Assembly: GCA_028819235.1 (NCBI GenBank) | Contig: JAPPMC010000216.1 | Location: forward strand, 1 to 35,265 | Direction of reading: 5' to 3' | DNA from: Bryobacterales bacterium | Lineage (GTDB): Bacteria; Acidobacteriota; Terriglobia; Bryobacterales; UBA6623 | Length of the DNA stretch: 35,265 bases | Part shown: in pieces, positions 33,034 through 35,265 of the stretch | How the letters are laid out: the number at the start of each line of letters is the position of its first letter | How positions within the stretch are numbered: the first letter of the stretch is position 1 | Program-made: the position numbers and the translations under genes | Notes under the pieces: model-generated | Seen by the model: only the letters and a program-made list of their open reading frames with translations | Database searches by the model: none | Told to the model about the DNA's origin: nothing

Positions 33034-34581
33034 TCACCCCGACTCCACTTGAAACGCGACGATGTCGCGGTGATCTCTGCTGAATTCTACTCCAATGAGA
33101 CGAATGTGCTGGCCCAAGTGCCGGTACTTTTCGGCGTATTTCTTAAGCTTCAATTGGGCCATCGCCGCACTCTTTCCGGCAATTTCGACCACCTTGAATT
33201 CGAATATATAGACGTTCCGATTGAATCTGACCGTCATATCTGCACGTCCACGCGTACTGCGCTCTTCCACAATAACGTTGAATCCAGAAGCAGTAAGATA
33301 CGAATAAAATACAGTTGCATAGAATTGCTCGTTGTTCGCAATATCGTCCTTAGGCAGCCGTTCGTATGGGATACTTGAGTAGAATGCGCGAACGAGCGCT
33401 TCCATCTCTGGAAAGTCATTCTCCCGCATCAATTGTACGAGTTTTAGTGAATTTTCAAGTTGCTGCGGTGTGTTTCGGATCATAGAGTGAAGCAAAGTGC
33501 GATTCAGGCTCGAACGCACTTCTCGATTGGGATATCCTAGATGATAGACTGGTTGTCCAGCGAGGTCAAACTCACTTCGGATTGTCAGATAACCCGTTTG
33601 AAAAAGCAGAGCTTCTATAGCTATTTCATCGACGTCAAACTCAGAGAGAACTTCCCTCGTGGCAACCATGTTATCAAGCTCCAGTGAACTGACATTTAGA
33701 CGGAGTAATGTGTCCACAAGAAAACGTGGATTTCCTGTCTCGCACCACCAATCTCCAAACTGACGGCGATAGATGAGAAAAAGAATGTCGAAGGGAGTAT
33801 AGACCGCTTCCCCGCTGCTCCACCGATATCCATGGTACCATTCGCGCACTTCAGTGTGATCAAACTCAACCAACTCTTGCCCGAAGACTTGACACAAGTC
33901 AGATTCAGTATAGCCGCAGATGGCGGAATAGTCTCTATCCAATGTGATATCGTTCAGATTATTCAATCCGGAAAACAGATTCGCATTGGAGAACTTGCTG
34001 ACTCCAGTCAAGAACACAAATTGCACATGAGTGTCACAGTCCTTAATGACGCTGTAGATATCACGAAGGAAGTCTCGGTTAGCGAGCGCTATCTGCGGTT
34101 GTTCTAAAGTGTCCAAGATCGGTTTATCATACTCGTCGACAAGGATTACAACTGATTGTCCAGTCTCCCGGTGTATCGCTCTGAGAAGTGAGGCGAAGCG
34201 ACCTGAGACCGTCAAGTACTTGGTGACAACCCCAAATTGACGTTCCACCGTACCGAGTTGCTCGGATAGCTTTGCTTCAATCTCTCCATCTCTCCCGAAC
34301 TGCCCCGCGCCGAAGCTCAGTCGCACGACTGGTCGGCGGATTGACCAGTCCCAGTGTGGGTGAATCGACAGACCCTGAAAGAGCGATTCGTTACCTTCAA
34401 ATAACTCCTTCATCGTATCCAGAAATAGACTCTTACCAAAACGACGGGGACGGGAAAGGAAGTAGTGAGTCCCTCTGTCTACTAGCTGCTTAATGAACGG
34501 CGTCTTGTCCACGTAGTAGAAGTTCCCTTCACGAATCTTGCGAAAGGTCTGGATGCCTATTGGAAGTCTCTTCTTGGCCAT
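33034..34581 (-). CDS. AAA-ATPase-like / PD-(D/E)XK nuclease protein (DUF1703-type)
   Basis: 515 residues from ATG 34581. The N-terminal AAA-ATPase_like domain begins KRLPIGIQTFRKIREGNFYY and VDKTPFIKQLV, with a Walker A variant SRPRRFGKSLFLDTM. Walker B is SVVILVDEYDKPI and sensor-like FVFLTGVSKFS follows. The C-terminal PD-(D/E)XK_9 nuclease is at ~435-500: EERSTRGRADMTVRF supplies the Asp and VYIFEFKVVE the E-x-K. This architecture is widespread and often multi-copy in anaerobes and in mobile or defence regions, with no settled function. The gene is visibly richer in A and T than the rest of the window and uses more AT-ending codons, which suggests recent transfer. It converges on the exonuclease gene. 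Confidence 0.9.
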   Translation of the reverse strand: MAKKRLPIGIQTFRKIREGNFYYVDKTPFIKQLVDRGTHYFLSRPRRFGKSLFLDTMKELFEGNESLFQGLSIHPHWDWSIRRPVVRLSFGAGQFGRDGEIEAKLSEQLGTVERQFGVVTKYLTVSGRFASLLRAIHRETGQSVVILVDEYDKPILDTLEQPQIALANRDFLRDIYSVIKDCDTHVQFVFLTGVSKFSNANLFSGLNNLNDITLDRDYSAICGYTESDLCQVFGQELVEFDHTEVREWYHGYRWSSGEAVYTPFDILFLIYRRQFGDWWCETGNPRFLVDTLLRLNVSSLELDNMVATREVLSEFDVDEIAIEALLFQTGYLTIRSEFDLAGQPVYHLGYPNREVRSSLNRTLLHSMIRNTPQQLENSLKLVQLMRENDFPEMEALVRAFYSSIPYERLPKDDIANNEQFYATVFYSYLTASGFNVIVEERSTRGRADMTVRFNRNVYIFEFKVVEIAGKSAAMAQLKLKKYAEKYRHLGQHIRLIGVEFSRDHRDIVAFQVESG

Positions 34582-35265
34582 GGCCTAAAGACGGGCGATC
34601 GAATCGACCGTACCACAGACCGGCAGAATTCTGAGCCACTTCGGAATGACCCTTGGACGTGTACGCGACTGGACGCTGGATTCCCTTCGGGAGAGTGACC
34701 TCTAAGGGTCCCGGGCGAGGGTAGTTGTTCGGTCAGACCGTGTACACGACGTGATTCTCGGAAACGCTCCGGGTCGGGAAAACACTGCGATCTGGCGGGC
34801 CGCAAGAGCCGTTAGGCAGGCCCTTGAATCCCGTGGATCGAACGGTCGGCTGGTCTAGGCCACCAGCGGGTCGGCGCAAGTGAGTGCCCTGCGATCCTCG
34901 TCTGCTCATCCTTCAGGTCAGCCATGGAGTCAGATCAGCGGTTGCGCGGCCTTGGGTGTGCGCGCAGGTCTCGATTCAGTCCTGCAGGCCCACGTGGCTG
35001 GCGGTGCGGTGTTGGGCTCATTCAACTGAAGGCCCGCCGCGTCGGTCTCGATCGGCAGGTCGAAACTAGAGATCGAGGTGGCCCGATGTCGCGGACTCGG
35101 GCAGTACTCATTAACGACGCGCGACGAAGGCCACGGCGATGACCTCGGCTGCAGGGGGGTAAACGGGAGCGACGACTGAAGGTCCTCTACTGCCAGCATC
35201 TCAATCCGGACCTAACTGGTGCTTGCGCCAAAACCCTTCGTGCTCCTTATATATGGGCAAACCGG
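34582..35265. other. Right-edge region without a recognisable gene
   Basis: About 680 bp with only short open frames on both strands, none carrying a motif. A minus-strand frame entering from the right edge ends at 35201-35203 after ~20 codons and could be the C-terminus of an outside gene, but is too short to judge. Confidence 0.4.

Noticed and set aside
35201..35263. Short minus-strand frame reading IYKEHEGFWRKHQLGPD then stop at the right edge
   Set aside because: May be the end of a gene outside the window, but about 20 codons are not enough to support a call.

Overview
The window looks like a chromosomal segment of a GC-rich Gram-negative bacterium. An Acidobacteriota-like origin is the best guess. 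The grounds are an Oar-type TonB-dependent receptor with an N-terminal carboxypeptidase-regulatory domain, next to a TPR protein translationally coupled to an FG-GAP/ASPIC-UnbV (CRTAC1-type) secreted protein. This is inference from gene content; no rRNA or tRNA is visible to settle it.

Layout. 1-5286 (minus strand): a TonB-dependent receptor cut by the left edge, TPR protein, CRTAC1/ASPIC protein and a GNAT acetyltransferase. 5522-7286 (minus): an intact RloA/AbiLi-like AAA ATPase followed by a broken rloB/AbiLii partner. 7287-8156: no recognisable gene. 8157-10336 (plus): an F0-only ATP synthase operon (atpZ, atpI/R-like, atpB, atpE, atpF) with no F1 genes. 10388-13802 (plus): an S9 peptidase and a CPD-type photolyase. 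13824-18120 (minus): a PDZ-membrane-GAF-PAS histidine kinase overlapping an NtrC-type regulator whose sigma54-contact loop is altered (GAFPGA). 18366-19661 (minus): an O-acetylhomoserine/O-acetylserine sulfhydrylase with a clear terminator.

19811-32558 is a type I-E CRISPR-Cas locus. It runs from a decayed mini-array, through cas3, a promoter region with a dyad, and cas8e-cas11-cas7-cas5-cas6e-cas1-cas2, to a 34-repeat array. A stand-alone DEDDh (DnaQ-like) exonuclease lies just beyond the distal end of the array. Cascade (Cas8e/11/7/5/6e) would bind crRNA, Cas3 would degrade targets and Cas1-Cas2 would acquire spacers. The exonuclease is a plausible but unproven prespacer trimmer, by analogy with known Cas2-DnaQ fusions. 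33034-34581 (minus) is an AT-richer AAA-ATPase/PD-(D/E)XK nuclease gene, probably acquired horizontally. The last ~680 bases hold nothing I can recognise.

Most notable: the fossil array with a diverged version of the active repeat, the exonuclease at the array end, the near absence of A/T at the base after each repeat (suggesting a PAM-derived repeat base), the inactivated rloB beside an intact rloA, and the GAFPGA regulator. Reading by eye cannot replace database searches; family names rest on motifs and gene order.
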